A stretch of DNA of 29,924 nt from HGM05232 sp036661515 (lineage in GTDB: Bacteria > Bacteroidota > Bacteroidia > Bacteroidales > Muribaculaceae): contig JAVWYO010000018.1 of NCBI GenBank assembly GCA_036661515.1, forward strand, positions 1 to 29,924, read 5' to 3'. This document shows, piece by piece, positions 15,759-24,800 of this stretch (position 1 is the first letter of the stretch; every line of letters begins with the position of its first letter). Under the pieces are notes generated by a model. The model saw nothing but the letters and a program-made list of their open reading frames with translations, was not told the origin of the DNA and searched no databases. Position numbers and translations under genes: made by a program.

Positions 15759-18182
15759 TTAGAAACTAAACGATAGCCTAACGTTAATCTGCCTACGCGT
15801 CAAGTAATTAGGAACAGCATATTGAATATTATTCACATCTGTAACCCAATAATAGCTACTTACATTTGATATATCAAATAGATTAAATACATCTACTCCT
15901 ACCCAGATGCTTTTGAAGTGCCTGAAGATATTGTTATACGATTTTACGCCATCTGTTGGCGCACCTACAAGTTGATATGAAGCTCCAATATCTATACGCT
16001 TATATGCAGGCGTCCTGAAATAAGCAATATCACGCGTGCTACGTGGCGATGTCGTAGGAAGTCCATCTGAAAATATAGCTCTCAAGCTAAACTTTATTTT
16101 GGGATATTTGGGGAAATAATCTTGAAAAAATAGAGCAAAACTATAACGCTGGTCTGTGGGTCTTGGAACTTTCACGCCATTAAGATTTTCTTGCGTTTTC
16201 ATCAACGAGAAGCTAAGCCATGAATCTGTTCCTGGAACAAACTGTCCAAAGAATTTAAAATCAACACCAGCAACATAGCCTTTCGACTCATTTCTCCCTG
16301 AATACACAACTTTAAGGTTATCGATTTCATAGGGTATAAGATTCGATAAATTTTTATAATAAAGTTCTGCACTTAGCTTAAATGGCCGATTCATAGCGCG
16401 AAATGTGTAGTCACCGCCAAGAATCACATGAACACTACGTTGCGACTTTATATCCTTATTAAGACTAATATAAGAATTATGATTTTCATCAATCTTTTCT
16501 TCTCTATATTCCTTATAAAACGGAGATTGGTAATATAATCCCGACGCAAGACGCAAAGAAAAACGCTCATTGGCTGCTGGAATAAAGGCGATACTTGCAC
16601 GTGGACTGAATAAAAACTCTTTGTTAAAATTCCAATACGAGAATCTTATTCCACCATTGAAAACGAATAATCCTGATTGGGTCAATAACTTATAACTGTC
16701 TTGCACAAATAATGATAATCTATTAGATGACAAGTTTTGTCGTGAAGTAAGATTATAGATTACATCAACTCCTGGAGCCACATTTGGCAACGAATAACCT
16801 GCCGAATCGCGCAATTCCCATTCACGTGAACGGTCATGAATATTTTCATGCTGATAAGTTAAGCCGTAAGATATATTATTCCTATTTATCGAAGTATTCC
16901 CTTTGAGAGTAAAGGATAGCACACTTGCCTTTAGCCGATTTCGTGCATGCTCATGATACTTTCCAACACCAAGCTCACCTCCAATACCTGCACCACCCGA
17001 TGTGTCACCATTTGTGCCTGCTTCATCAAGCCAATATTCTCCCGAAATATCATACGACACAAGTTCATTTGTCAAATAACCCGATGCAAGAAAAGTGAAA
17101 TCGGTACTCTTCGATTGTCGGTAATTTAGCGATATCGCTCCAAAATACGTTTCAAACTTATCTTTTTCTTGACCATCAAAATACACCTTAAACTGCTTTG
17201 CATTAGAACTCGTTCCAAAACTTGTATTACGATTTTCTGGAACAAATTTATAATTATTCAAAGCTATATTACCCAAAAAAGACACTTTTAACCTATCGTT
17301 AAATTTATAGCCAAGATTCGTTTGATAATCAAAGAATTGAGGATCATATTCACCTTTTGTTTCAAGAGAACTCAACAACGATGAATTGCGCTTATAACGA
17401 AACCCATGAAGTTGCGAGAATTTACCAGCTGTGTGACCAAATGATATATTACCACCCATAAGGCTCAAGCCTACTGTCCCTTCCAACTTTTCGGGCTGAC
17501 GATATGTAATATCAAGTACCGAAGACATCTTATCGCCATATTCAGCAGGGAATCCTCCTGTAGAAAATGACACACCACCCACCATATCAGGATTTATAAT
17601 ACTCAACCCCTCTTGCTGCCCCGAACTTATCAGGAGTGGGCGATAAATCTCTATTCCATTGATATAGACGCTGTTTTCGTCATACGAACCACCTCGCACC
17701 ATATACTGAGAACTCATCTCATTTTTTGAACTTACACCAGCCATAGTCGTAAGCATGGCTTCTATACTTCCACCCGACACGTCGGGCGAAATTTTAGCTA
17801 TTTTTGTATCTATGATCTGCATAGAGTTTGTCTGCTTCTTAAACTCTGTGATTTCAACCTCTTGCAACTGATGGTCTATTTTATAAAGGCGAATATTTAC
17901 TGTGACTTCACCTTTTGCGTCTATTAATTTTTGTGTAGCATCTTTGAAACCAATACAACTAAAAATAAGTTCTACGGTATCGCGAGGAGAAATATTAAGT
18001 GAATATTGCCCCTGTAAATCAGTACTTTTACCTATAGCTGTACCTGCCACACGCACTGTTGCAAATTCAATGGGTTGATTATCAGCATCAATAACTTTAC
18101 CCGATATTTTTAATTGAGCATTCAGTGATAGGCCTGATAGCAAGCACACTAAAACCAATATTATATTATAAGATATTTTCAT
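15759..18182 (-). CDS. TonB-dependent receptor with carboxypeptidase-regulatory-like domain
   Basis: The 807-residue protein has a signal peptide (1-22, ending LNA-Q). Its N-terminal CarboxypepD_reg-like domain (about 23-110; ISGKVIDADNQPIEFATVRVAG) is followed by a plug domain (about 120-235; YMVRGGSYDENSVYINGIEIYRP, FPAEYGDKMSSVLDI). A 22-strand barrel ends in an aromatic residue (NVRLSFSF). It imports a bulky substrate across the outer membrane using ExbB/D-TonB energy. No SusD-like partner is adjacent, and the length is short for a SusC, so glycan import by the SusCD mechanism is not supported and the substrate is unknown. It is a single gene facing lptF, with 168 bases separating its start from the divergent nitroreductase. 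Confidence 0.93.
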   Translation of the reverse strand: MKISYNIILVLVCLLSGLSLNAQLKISGKVIDADNQPIEFATVRVAGTAIGKSTDLQGQYSLNISPRDTVELIFSCIGFKDATQKLIDAKGEVTVNIRLYKIDHQLQEVEITEFKKQTNSMQIIDTKIAKISPDVSGGSIEAMLTTMAGVSSKNEMSSQYMVRGGSYDENSVYINGIEIYRPLLISSGQQEGLSIINPDMVGGVSFSTGGFPAEYGDKMSSVLDITYRQPEKLEGTVGLSLMGGNISFGHTAGKFSQLHGFRYKRNSSLLSSLETKGEYDPQFFDYQTNLGYKFNDRLKVSFLGNIALNNYKFVPENRNTSFGTSSNAKQFKVYFDGQEKDKFETYFGAISLNYRQSKSTDFTFLASGYLTNELVSYDISGEYWLDEAGTNGDTSGGAGIGGELGVGKYHEHARNRLKASVLSFTLKGNTSINRNNISYGLTYQHENIHDRSREWELRDSAGYSLPNVAPGVDVIYNLTSRQNLSSNRLSLFVQDSYKLLTQSGLFVFNGGIRFSYWNFNKEFLFSPRASIAFIPAANERFSLRLASGLYYQSPFYKEYREEKIDENHNSYISLNKDIKSQRSVHVILGGDYTFRAMNRPFKLSAELYYKNLSNLIPYEIDNLKVVYSGRNESKGYVAGVDFKFFGQFVPGTDSWLSFSLMKTQENLNGVKVPRPTDQRYSFALFFQDYFPKYPKIKFSLRAIFSDGLPTTSPRSTRDIAYFRTPAYKRIDIGASYQLVGAPTDGVKSYNNIFRHFKSIWVGVDVFNLFDISNVSSYYWVTDVNNIQYAVPNYLTRRQINVRLSFSF

Positions 18183-18310
18183 TACAAGTCATAAAATCAA
18201 TTATTATAGTGGAAATAAATTTTTGAGTTATCCCATTACATATTTAAACGTCAAAAAGTGCATTTCATTATAACAACCTCATATTTTTTCAATATTCCTG
18301 TTTTTTTGTG

Positions 18311-18318
18311 TATGTTTG
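18311..18318 (+). promoter_or_regulatory. -7 element TATGTTTG for the nitroreductase-DUF2520-kdsC-maf operon
   Basis: TATGTTTG fits TAnnTTTG, with a near-match TTTC (18287-18290) 20 bases upstream as -33. The predicted leader is about 27 bases. An 8-bp inverted pair, ATTATAAC (18267-18274) and GTTATAAT (18335-18342), brackets the promoter. Confidence 0.55.
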
Positions 18319-18350
18319 TATGTAAAAACAAACAGTTATAATATTACAAT

Positions 18351-18884
18351 ATGAGTACTTTTCACGATTTATTGGTAAAACGCCATAGCATACGTAAATA
18401 TACCTCACAAGAGGTTTCTCCAGATGATGTAAAACTTATTATGGAAGCAGCCTTAATGGCACCATCATCAAAGCGTACCACGCCTTGGCAATTTTTACTT
18501 ATTGAAGACAAAGCAAAATTAGAAATTCTTAGCCATTGTAAGGATTTTGGAGCAAGTCCTATCGCTAACTGTAGTCTTGCTATTATAGTTATGGTAAATC
18601 CTGCCATTAGCGAAGCTTGGATTGAAGATGCAGCAATAGCAGCAACTCTAATACAACTACAAGCCGAAGATTTAGGACTGGGAAGCTGTTGGATTCAAGT
18701 ACATGGACGTTTTACTAAAGAAGGACAACCTGCCGAAGAATTTATTGAAGAAAATCTTAATGTTCCAAACGAATTATCCGTTTTATGCGTAATTACTCTC
18801 GGACATAAAGACGAAGAACGCAAGCCTTTCAATCCCGAAAAATTGCAATGGGAAAAAGTACATATAGGAGAATGGAAAGAATAA
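18351..18884 (+). CDS. Nitroreductase family protein (first copy)
   Basis: The 177-residue protein is the usual small form of FMN-dependent nitroreductases. The N-terminal RHSIRKYT and APSSKRTTPWQFLLI bind FMN phosphate, and DLGLGSCWIQV lies at the dimer and flavin interface. Such proteins reduce nitro compounds, quinones or other electron acceptors with NAD(P)H in the cytosol; the physiological substrate cannot be read from sequence. It heads an operon with DUF2520, kdsC and maf genes, and its end overlaps the next start by 13 bases. A second, diverged family member is encoded at 26327-26869. Confidence 0.92.
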   Translation: MSTFHDLLVKRHSIRKYTSQEVSPDDVKLIMEAALMAPSSKRTTPWQFLLIEDKAKLEILSHCKDFGASPIANCSLAIIVMVNPAISEAWIEDAAIAATLIQLQAEDLGLGSCWIQVHGRFTKEGQPAEEFIEENLNVPNELSVLCVITLGHKDEERKPFNPEKLQWEKVHIGEWKE

Positions 18885-19669
18885 CCAAAAACACACGCAC
18901 CGTAATAATAGGAGCTGGAAACGTCGCCACTCACATGGCAAAGGCTCTCAGAATGCGACTTAATATAATTCAAATATTTAGTCACGACATCGAGAATGCC
19001 CATATTCTTGCAAATAGCATTGATTGCACCTGTTTTACATCATCAATCGATGACATTTCCAAAGATGCCGATATTTACATAATCGCCATTAAAGATGATG
19101 CCATAGAATCACTAATTTCAAAAATTAGTAATTTTACACACTCATCATTATGGGTGCACACTTCTGGCAGTAAGCCAATGACCGTTTTTGAAGGCAAAAT
19201 GAATAATTATGGAGTGTTTTATCCGCTTCAAACTTTTTCAAAAAATGTTGAAGTAAATTTTCAAGAAATTCCAATATTTGTCGAAGCAAACGACACCAAA
19301 AACATTGAGCAAATAAAAGAATTGGCACATCTCCTTTCTCCAAAAGTATATGATGCCGATAGCGACAGACGGCGACAACTTCACATTGCAGCAGTCTTTG
19401 CTTGCAACTTCGCTAATCACTTATGGACTATATCCGATGAACTACTACGCGATACTAATCTCCCATTCAGCATTTTAATGCCACTTATCAGAGCTTCTGT
19501 CAACAAGTTAGATAAGGTATCACCAGCACAGTCTCAAACTGGTCCTGCTGTGCGCAACGACACAAAAGTTATAGAGAAACATCTCAGTATGCTTTCAGAC
19601 AATAAAAAAGAGATATACAAAACTTTAACAAACAGCATTATAGACTCAGCTAATAAAACAAATTTATGA
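18872..19669 (+). CDS. Rossmann-like / DUF2520 domain protein
   Basis: The protein has 265 residues from the ATG at 18872, preceded by TAGGAG (18865-18870), a purine-rich ribosome site; an in-frame ATG at 18848 is less likely. An N-terminal NAD(P)-binding Rossmann domain (about 8-130; TVIIGAGNVATHMAKAL) is followed by the DUF2520 helical domain (about 135-260), with SDRRRQLHIAAVFACNFANHLW. The architecture resembles F420-dependent NADP reductases and ketopantoate-type dehydrogenases, but the substrate is unknown. It overlaps the nitroreductase by 13 bases and kdsC by 4 bases (ATGA), so coupled translation is likely. Confidence 0.9.
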   Translation: MERITKNTRTVIIGAGNVATHMAKALRMRLNIIQIFSHDIENAHILANSIDCTCFTSSIDDISKDADIYIIAIKDDAIESLISKISNFTHSSLWVHTSGSKPMTVFEGKMNNYGVFYPLQTFSKNVEVNFQEIPIFVEANDTKNIEQIKELAHLLSPKVYDADSDRRRQLHIAAVFACNFANHLWTISDELLRDTNLPFSILMPLIRASVNKLDKVSPAQSQTGPAVRNDTKVIEKHLSMLSDNKKEIYKTLTNSIIDSANKTNL

Positions 19670-20190
19670 GCGGAATAAATTACGATTTACAACAGATTAA
19701 GGCAATCGCATTTGATATCGATGGCGTACTTTCTTCATCACAAATACCCCTCCACCCTTCTGGAGAGCCTATGAGGGTAATAAACATTAAAGATGGGTAT
19801 GCCATTCAACTTGCCGTAAAACATGGCTACCACATTGCTATAATTTCGGGCGCAAAAACAGAAGCCATTCAAAAACGCTTTGAAGGACTTGGAGTAACTG
19901 ATATTTTCCTTGGAGCTACCGTAAAACTTCAAATTTTTGAAGATTGGATAACCAAATATAATCTAAACCATAATGAAGTTGCTTATATTGGCGATGACAT
20001 TCCAGATATGGAAATAATGCAAATTGTGGGACTTCCAATAGCCCCAGCCGATGCAGCAATAGATATTAAAAACATTGCAAAATATATATCTCCGTGCAAA
20101 GGTGGCGAAGGCTGTGGACGAGATATTATTGAGCAAGTTATGAAAGCTCAAAGCACATGGCTATCAGATAAAAGAGCTTTTGGCTGGTAA
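19666..20190 (+). CDS. KdsC-type HAD phosphatase (KDO-8-phosphate phosphatase)
   Basis: The 174-residue protein is a capless HAD phosphatase. Motif I is AFDIDGVLS with catalytic D17 and D19, motif II is IISGA (Ser 61), the Lys region GATVKLQIFE follows, and motif IV is GDDIPD (109-114). This is the KdsC subfamily pattern. The enzyme removes the phosphate from KDO-8-phosphate, the last step before CMP-KDO formation for the LPS core. It is a cytosolic tetramer. The start overlaps the DUF2520 gene through ATGA, and maf follows after 11 bases. Other sugar-phosphate substrates, such as KDN- or neuraminate-9-phosphate, cannot be excluded. Confidence 0.9.
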   Translation: MSGINYDLQQIKAIAFDIDGVLSSSQIPLHPSGEPMRVINIKDGYAIQLAVKHGYHIAIISGAKTEAIQKRFEGLGVTDIFLGATVKLQIFEDWITKYNLNHNEVAYIGDDIPDMEIMQIVGLPIAPADAAIDIKNIAKYISPCKGGEGCGRDIIEQVMKAQSTWLSDKRAFGW

Positions 20191-20201
20191 AACAAATAAC
20201 A

Positions 20202-20789
20202 ATGAATCCATTAAAGAATCTTGATAAATACGAAGTGATACTCGCGTCTACATCTCCACGACGCAAACAATTACTTGCCGAATTAGGGGTCATGTTCAAA
20301 GTTATGGCACTTCCTGATGTTGACGAATCATATCCCGATACAATTTCTACCGAGTTGATTGCCTCATACATCTCGCGAAAAAAAGCTAACGCATATTCTT
20401 CTATAATCACACCTACACAACTCCTAATCACTGCCGACACTATTGTTGTTAACGATGGCATAGTACTTGGCAAGCCAAAAGATACAAATGCCGCGAGAGA
20501 GATGATAAAAAGCTTATCAGGCAAAACTCACAAAGTAATTACTGGCGTAACTATCAAGTCAAAAGATAAAATCACAACTTTTGATGCCACCACCGAAGTA
20601 GAATTTGCAGAGCTATCCGATGAGGAAATAGATTACTACATTGATAAATTCTCACCTTTCGACAAAGCAGGAGCGTATGGCATACAAGAATGGATTGGTT
20701 GCATTGGAGTAAAACGCATCGCAGGTAGCTATTACAACGTAATGGGAATGCCACTTCACCGCCTATACACCGAGCTAAAAACATTCTAA
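20202..20789 (+). CDS. Maf family nucleoside triphosphate pyrophosphatase
   Basis: The 195-residue protein has the Maf signature ILASTSPRRKQLLAELG (about 13-29), ITADTIVV (about 74-81), THKVITGV and DKAGAYGIQEWIG. The last is typical of the subfamily acting on dTTP, UTP and modified pyrimidine nucleotides. It is a cytosolic house-cleaning enzyme that hydrolyses non-canonical NTPs to NMPs; in some bacteria Maf also affects septation. It ends the operon, 12 bases ahead of a strong bidirectional terminator. Confidence 0.94.
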   Translation: MNPLKNLDKYEVILASTSPRRKQLLAELGVMFKVMALPDVDESYPDTISTELIASYISRKKANAYSSIITPTQLLITADTIVVNDGIVLGKPKDTNAAREMIKSLSGKTHKVITGVTIKSKDKITTFDATTEVEFAELSDEEIDYYIDKFSPFDKAGAYGIQEWIGCIGVKRIAGSYYNVMGMPLHRLYTELKTF

Positions 20790-20801
20790 TCCTCATAACA
20801 T

Positions 20802-20843
20802 AAAATCCGCCTTAACTATTATGAATAAGTTAAGGCGGATTTT
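20802..20843. terminator. Strong bidirectional terminator between maf and the amidase gene
   Basis: Perfect 16-bp arms (20802-20817 and 20828-20843), built as AAAA-TCCGCCTTAACT and its complement, enclose a 10-base loop. The A-run then T-run layout works in both directions. It separates the convergent maf and amidase genes. Confidence 0.92.
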
Positions 20844-20864
20844 TATGTGTCATCTACTTTCGTA

Positions 20865-20870
20865 TATGCC
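20865..20870 (-). other. Short gap before the amidase stop
   Basis: These few bases lie between the terminator region and the amidase stop at 20871. I see no separate signal here. Confidence 0.3.
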
Positions 20871-23465
20871 CTAAAGAATGACCTTTTGTGTCTTTTCTCC
20901 GTTGTCTGTAATCACTTTCACAATGTACATTCCTTTACTAAGGCCATCTGTAGCAATAGTGATAGAATTTGACTTAGGAATCTTTGACTCTATTTGGTCA
21001 CCAGCAACATTAAAGATTGATACCGATGTAATATTAGCTTGTGCCGATATAATAACAGACGCATCATACTTCACAATTATAATACTATTATCACTGGTTT
21101 CAACATCTTGAACGCCTAAAATATCATTAAGCTTAGCATGTTGAACTGCGGTGTTGTCATATTTTACATATTTTAACTCATCATATTTCAATGTCCCACT
21201 CCATGCTTGTTGTGGTACTGGTTCATATTCCCCAGTTTGTTCATTCAAGACTGTCTCACCTTCAGCAATATTTTCATGTTTCATAAAGAAAGAATCATAG
21301 CTCCATTTCTTGGTTAATTCATCAGCACCTGAAAGATCCACATATTTACCATCATTCATTTGCCATGACATAATATTCCATCCTCTGAAAGTTATAGGGC
21401 GTGGGACTTGATATTTAACGCCTCCACCATACGTATTTGCTCTTACACCATGCCCAAATCCATTATTTGAACCATCTCCACACAAATAGACTTGGAGTAT
21501 TCCATCAATGTCTGGATATATTATATCAGGACGCTTGTATATACGTATTTGCCAATATGCTTCAACGAAGTTTTTATCAAAAGCATAATTCTGAATATAG
21601 CAAGTTGGGTTAGCTAAGCTACTTGTAGCCGAAGATTGGTCAAGAGTGTTTTCTGCTTCAGTAGTCCAACCTGCTGATGAGCCTGAACCATGAGGGGAAT
21701 ACCACCCATTACTGGCAATATTCATAGGATCAACAGCTTTACTTGATAATGTAGGACGATATTCTGATAAGAATTTCCATTCATAAGGCTCAGCCAAGTT
21801 TCCAGCCATGTCAGGAAGACCTCCTGCCACATTCACAATAAAGCATTTATCTAATGGAAGATCTTCTTTAAAGAAGTAATGGAACACAGATGCTTTACTT
21901 ATTAATTCATGTCGAAGCACTCCATCATAAACTTTACCCGAAGCATCTTTAACAGTGATTAAATTAGCTACCGCAGGTTTATCATCATTCCAATTAATAG
22001 GCTCATTGTATTCAATACGTATCACTGGACGATATGTATATTCCATTGTGGCATCTTTGCTTGGAGTAGTAGATTTTACTGTTGCTGGCGTAACGTCAGG
22101 AGGAAGAGTTGTTATTGAAAGCACATAATTTCCACCCTCTTTACCATCACCATCACCATCAAAGAATTGACCCGTTTGTGAGTTCTTAGCAATAGAACCA
22201 TCAATAGTTATATCATAGCCATATTCTTCCAATAGTTTAGAAATATTTATACGTAGAGTAAAGTCGTTATCCCAGCTCAATGTTACCTTTCCGCTATTAC
22301 TAATAGAGAATGCCTTTTCTACTGAGGCCTTATCCATATTACGAGAGAATGTTAGCACTATATCTTCAAGAAGGCTCACTGCCGTGGGGTCTGCAACAGA
22401 AGTAGCATCAATCTTTGCAGGAGATGTGCTTGTCATCTTGACATCACACCAAGTAACATTATCAGCGGCAAGTCCAGCAGGATTAGAAACTATTGTAACT
22501 TTCTTTGTAACAGCAGTGTATTCTGGTGAAGTAAATGTAACTTCATATTCCTTGCCAGGTTCAAGTTTCTCAAATAAAAAGAAGCCATTGTGAATCAGGT
22601 TCGGATTGCTCGTATATTTATTAAATAGAGATTCATAAGTATCAGTTATAACCTTTTTACCATCAACCGTTACTGTTACACCATTTGCAGGTACACCATT
22701 CTCTGAATTAGATACAATACCAGTGAGCATCGTTTGAACAGGATTCTCTATACCTCTATATTTTAGCATAGAGCGAAATCCAGCATAACCTTCAAGACGC
22801 TTGTAACTTTCGTTCATGTTTCGAGGTTGTTGGTCTGGATTGGTATGAAATCCGCCTTCACTAAGCAACGAAGCCATGTTAGTACGACGGTTTACTGAAA
22901 GATATGGATATTGATTTTCATGCGTTTCAACACCTTTTTCGTAAAAGGAACGGTCATACCATACTCCTCGTGATGTAATGCGCATTACTCCTGTTAAGTT
23001 GGGGTCAAGAATCTCTCCAAATGCCTTTCCTCCATTAGGAGTCTTCTCTATTTCAACACCACCACTTTTCCAGCCACCAAATAAAAACAATGTGGCATTG
23101 ACTGGAGAACTTGAATCTGAATGTATCGAATAATAGAAATCGGCACCCCATGCGTTAGCCATATCTGAACGCTCATCTAAGCCGATATAATCGGCATCTG
23201 TTTCTCTACACATTTTTATTTGTTCGTCTGTAATATCTGTGTATTCTTTAAGATATTCACGCATAGATAATGCTACTCTTAGAACTTTTTCGGCCTCAGA
23301 ATAGCCATATAAACCCCGATTTTCACGCGTCGCATGTCCAGGGTCAAGAAACAGTTTAAAGTCGCCCCATTTAGCTTTCCCAGCAGCTCCACCAGTCATT
23401 AAAGTACTTGAAACAAGAGCAAGAGTGATTGCACCTCGACGTATAATGTTAAATATATTTTTCAT
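20871..23465 (-). CDS. Secreted N-acetylmuramoyl-L-alanine amidase with Ig-like domains and type IX sorting tail
   Basis: The protein has 864 residues from the ATG at 23465; a TTG two codons upstream is less likely. A signal peptide (about 1-29) leads to an Amidase_3 domain (about 35-240) with zinc ligands H44 (DPGH), E57 and H115 (SIHSD) and catalytic E203 (LLSEGGF). A carboxypeptidase-regulatory-like domain (about 250-340) and two SbsA/Big_5-type Ig-like domains (about 350-560) follow. One of these contains an acidic DGDGDGKEGG calcium-like loop. Residues about 565-770 are beta-rich, with many Trp, Tyr and Gly, and match no domain I know. The end (VSIFNVAGDQIES...GMYIVKV...QKVIL) is a type A T9SS sorting domain. 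It would cleave the peptide stem from glycan strands outside the cell or on its surface. It lies 8 bases after the beta-propeller gene. Confidence 0.92.
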   Translation of the reverse strand: MKNIFNIIRRGAITLALVSSTLMTGGAAGKAKWGDFKLFLDPGHATRENRGLYGYSEAEKVLRVALSMREYLKEYTDITDEQIKMCRETDADYIGLDERSDMANAWGADFYYSIHSDSSSPVNATLFLFGGWKSGGVEIEKTPNGGKAFGEILDPNLTGVMRITSRGVWYDRSFYEKGVETHENQYPYLSVNRRTNMASLLSEGGFHTNPDQQPRNMNESYKRLEGYAGFRSMLKYRGIENPVQTMLTGIVSNSENGVPANGVTVTVDGKKVITDTYESLFNKYTSNPNLIHNGFFLFEKLEPGKEYEVTFTSPEYTAVTKKVTIVSNPAGLAADNVTWCDVKMTSTSPAKIDATSVADPTAVSLLEDIVLTFSRNMDKASVEKAFSISNSGKVTLSWDNDFTLRINISKLLEEYGYDITIDGSIAKNSQTGQFFDGDGDGKEGGNYVLSITTLPPDVTPATVKSTTPSKDATMEYTYRPVIRIEYNEPINWNDDKPAVANLITVKDASGKVYDGVLRHELISKASVFHYFFKEDLPLDKCFIVNVAGGLPDMAGNLAEPYEWKFLSEYRPTLSSKAVDPMNIASNGWYSPHGSGSSAGWTTEAENTLDQSSATSSLANPTCYIQNYAFDKNFVEAYWQIRIYKRPDIIYPDIDGILQVYLCGDGSNNGFGHGVRANTYGGGVKYQVPRPITFRGWNIMSWQMNDGKYVDLSGADELTKKWSYDSFFMKHENIAEGETVLNEQTGEYEPVPQQAWSGTLKYDELKYVKYDNTAVQHAKLNDILGVQDVETSDNSIIIVKYDASVIISAQANITSVSIFNVAGDQIESKIPKSNSITIATDGLSKGMYIVKVITDNGEKTQKVIL

Positions 23466-23473
23466 AATCAATA

Positions 23474-24397
23474 TTAATATTTAAGGTTCATAATATATAT
23501 ACAACCATTATCGCTATTCTCAAAAGCCACTCTCTTTCCATCTGGTGATACGGCATGTGTCACTGGAATTAAATTAGTATCTCCTGTAAGCAATGTTGAA
23601 TTGCCATTATTCACATCTACTGCATATAAATCAGAGGAAGTAAATACCACGCCATTGTCTTTTAAACGCGAAACGATAATAGTCTTATTATCGGGCAACC
23701 ATGCTGGATATGATCCTTTTCCAAGTGAAATGACTCCTGTCCCATCAGCCTTACAAACAAAACAACCAGCTCCTGGTATTTGAAACACAATTCTACTCTT
23801 ATCTGCCGATAATGCTGCATTAATAACCATTTTACCAGCAAATCGTGAAAGTCCAGAAACTTTAGAAGTAACATTAACTGGATCTGACATCATCTTTTCA
23901 TATACACTTGTACGATTAACTTGCTGAGTTGTACCTTTTAGCGATACAGTTTTCACTCCGCTTGCATCAGCATAACTGACTTTCTCAAAACTACTCCAAA
24001 TAGGAGTTCCTGTAATACTACGAGTACTTGGAACAAGCACTTTTTCACGGCCATTAATCACATCGTAAGACTTGATTTCATAGAATTTACGCCTTTCTAC
24101 AACCTTATTAGCTCGCGCTAAAATAGCCTTGCCATCTTGGCTCCAAGCCATTTTATAACCAACGCCACTATCTGCTGTGATTTGTGTAAACCCACTACCA
24201 TCTGACTTCATAACCCATATTCCGGTATAATTGTCTCCAGTTACCGCAAGTTGTTTTCCGTCAGGCGACCACACGGGTGACATAAGCGCATGGTCTGCTT
24301 TAATAAATAATTGTGGAGCTCCCGCCGATTTTGGCTGGGCAAACAAACTTCCACTGCACGCAATCACGACTGCAGCTAAGTAAAATTTTCGTTTCAT
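23474..24397 (-). CDS. Secreted TolB/PD40-type beta-propeller protein
   Basis: The 307-residue protein has a signal peptide (1-20, ending LFA-Q). WD40-like PD40 blades follow, each with the (S/P)xWSPDGKxLA signature: VWSPDGKQLAVTG, AWSQDGKAILAR, AALSADKSRIVFQ, AWLPDNKTIIVS and AVSPDGKRVAFEN. This makes a propeller of five or six blades like the C-terminal domain of TolB. It lacks the TolB N-terminal domain, a lipobox and a T9SS tail, so it is probably a soluble periplasmic protein. Its function is unknown. It is the promoter-proximal gene of a two-gene operon with the amidase, suggesting a shared role in the cell wall or envelope. Confidence 0.85.
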   Translation of the reverse strand: MKRKFYLAAVVIACSGSLFAQPKSAGAPQLFIKADHALMSPVWSPDGKQLAVTGDNYTGIWVMKSDGSGFTQITADSGVGYKMAWSQDGKAILARANKVVERRKFYEIKSYDVINGREKVLVPSTRSITGTPIWSSFEKVSYADASGVKTVSLKGTTQQVNRTSVYEKMMSDPVNVTSKVSGLSRFAGKMVINAALSADKSRIVFQIPGAGCFVCKADGTGVISLGKGSYPAWLPDNKTIIVSRLKDNGVVFTSSDLYAVDVNNGNSTLLTGDTNLIPVTHAVSPDGKRVAFENSDNGCIYIMNLKY

Positions 24398-24437
24398 CGT
24401 GTATAGATTTTATGATTATAGTAAAATTACTACTTCG

Positions 24438-24470
24438 CAAATATAACAAATAACATCTAATTAAAGCAAA
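24438..24470 (-). promoter_or_regulatory. Consensus promoter for the beta-propeller/amidase operon
   Basis: On the minus strand, TTTG (24470-24467), a 21-base spacer and TATATTTG (24445-24438) fit the Bacteroidota consensus. The predicted start near 24431 gives a leader of about 34 bases. Confidence 0.75.
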
Positions 24471-24768
24471 AATCATGAAGAATTATTATTCTGTTTTTAT
24501 TAACATAAATCAAATTTGACACTCCATCGGCTTGCAAAACCAGCGTCTACGCATCAACTCTTTAAACTGTATTACAGATGATTATCTCTGCATTTTAGCA
24601 TGGCTACTTATTCCCATGCTTAATTAAATTCTCGACTATTAGTAATGGCAAAATTAAAAAACTTTATGTTTAATTATTAAAAAATGCTACATCACTAAAA
24701 ACCAGCAAAACTCTTTTTAGCCCAAATTAAAAAAGAAATAATAACCAATATTACATAGCGTAAATAAA

Positions 24769-24800
24769 TTTGGCTATGTACTCGGCTTGCAGTATCTTTG
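24769..24800 (+). promoter_or_regulatory. Consensus promoter for the DUF4199-GT2 operon
   Basis: TTTG (24769-24772), a 20-base spacer and TATCTTTG (24793-24800) match the consensus exactly. The spacer contains the second copy of TCGGCTTGCA. The predicted start is about 20 bases before the GTG at 24825. Confidence 0.85.

Noticed and set aside
18267..18342. 8-base inverted pair ATTATAAC/GTTATAAT around the nitroreductase promoter
   Set aside because: The arms are pure AT apart from one base each and 60 bases apart, in AT-rich sequence. Chance is the simplest explanation, though an operator cannot be excluded.
20138..20524. 128-codon minus-strand ORF over the kdsC-maf junction
   Set aside because: It lies opposite two well-supported genes and has no upstream signals.
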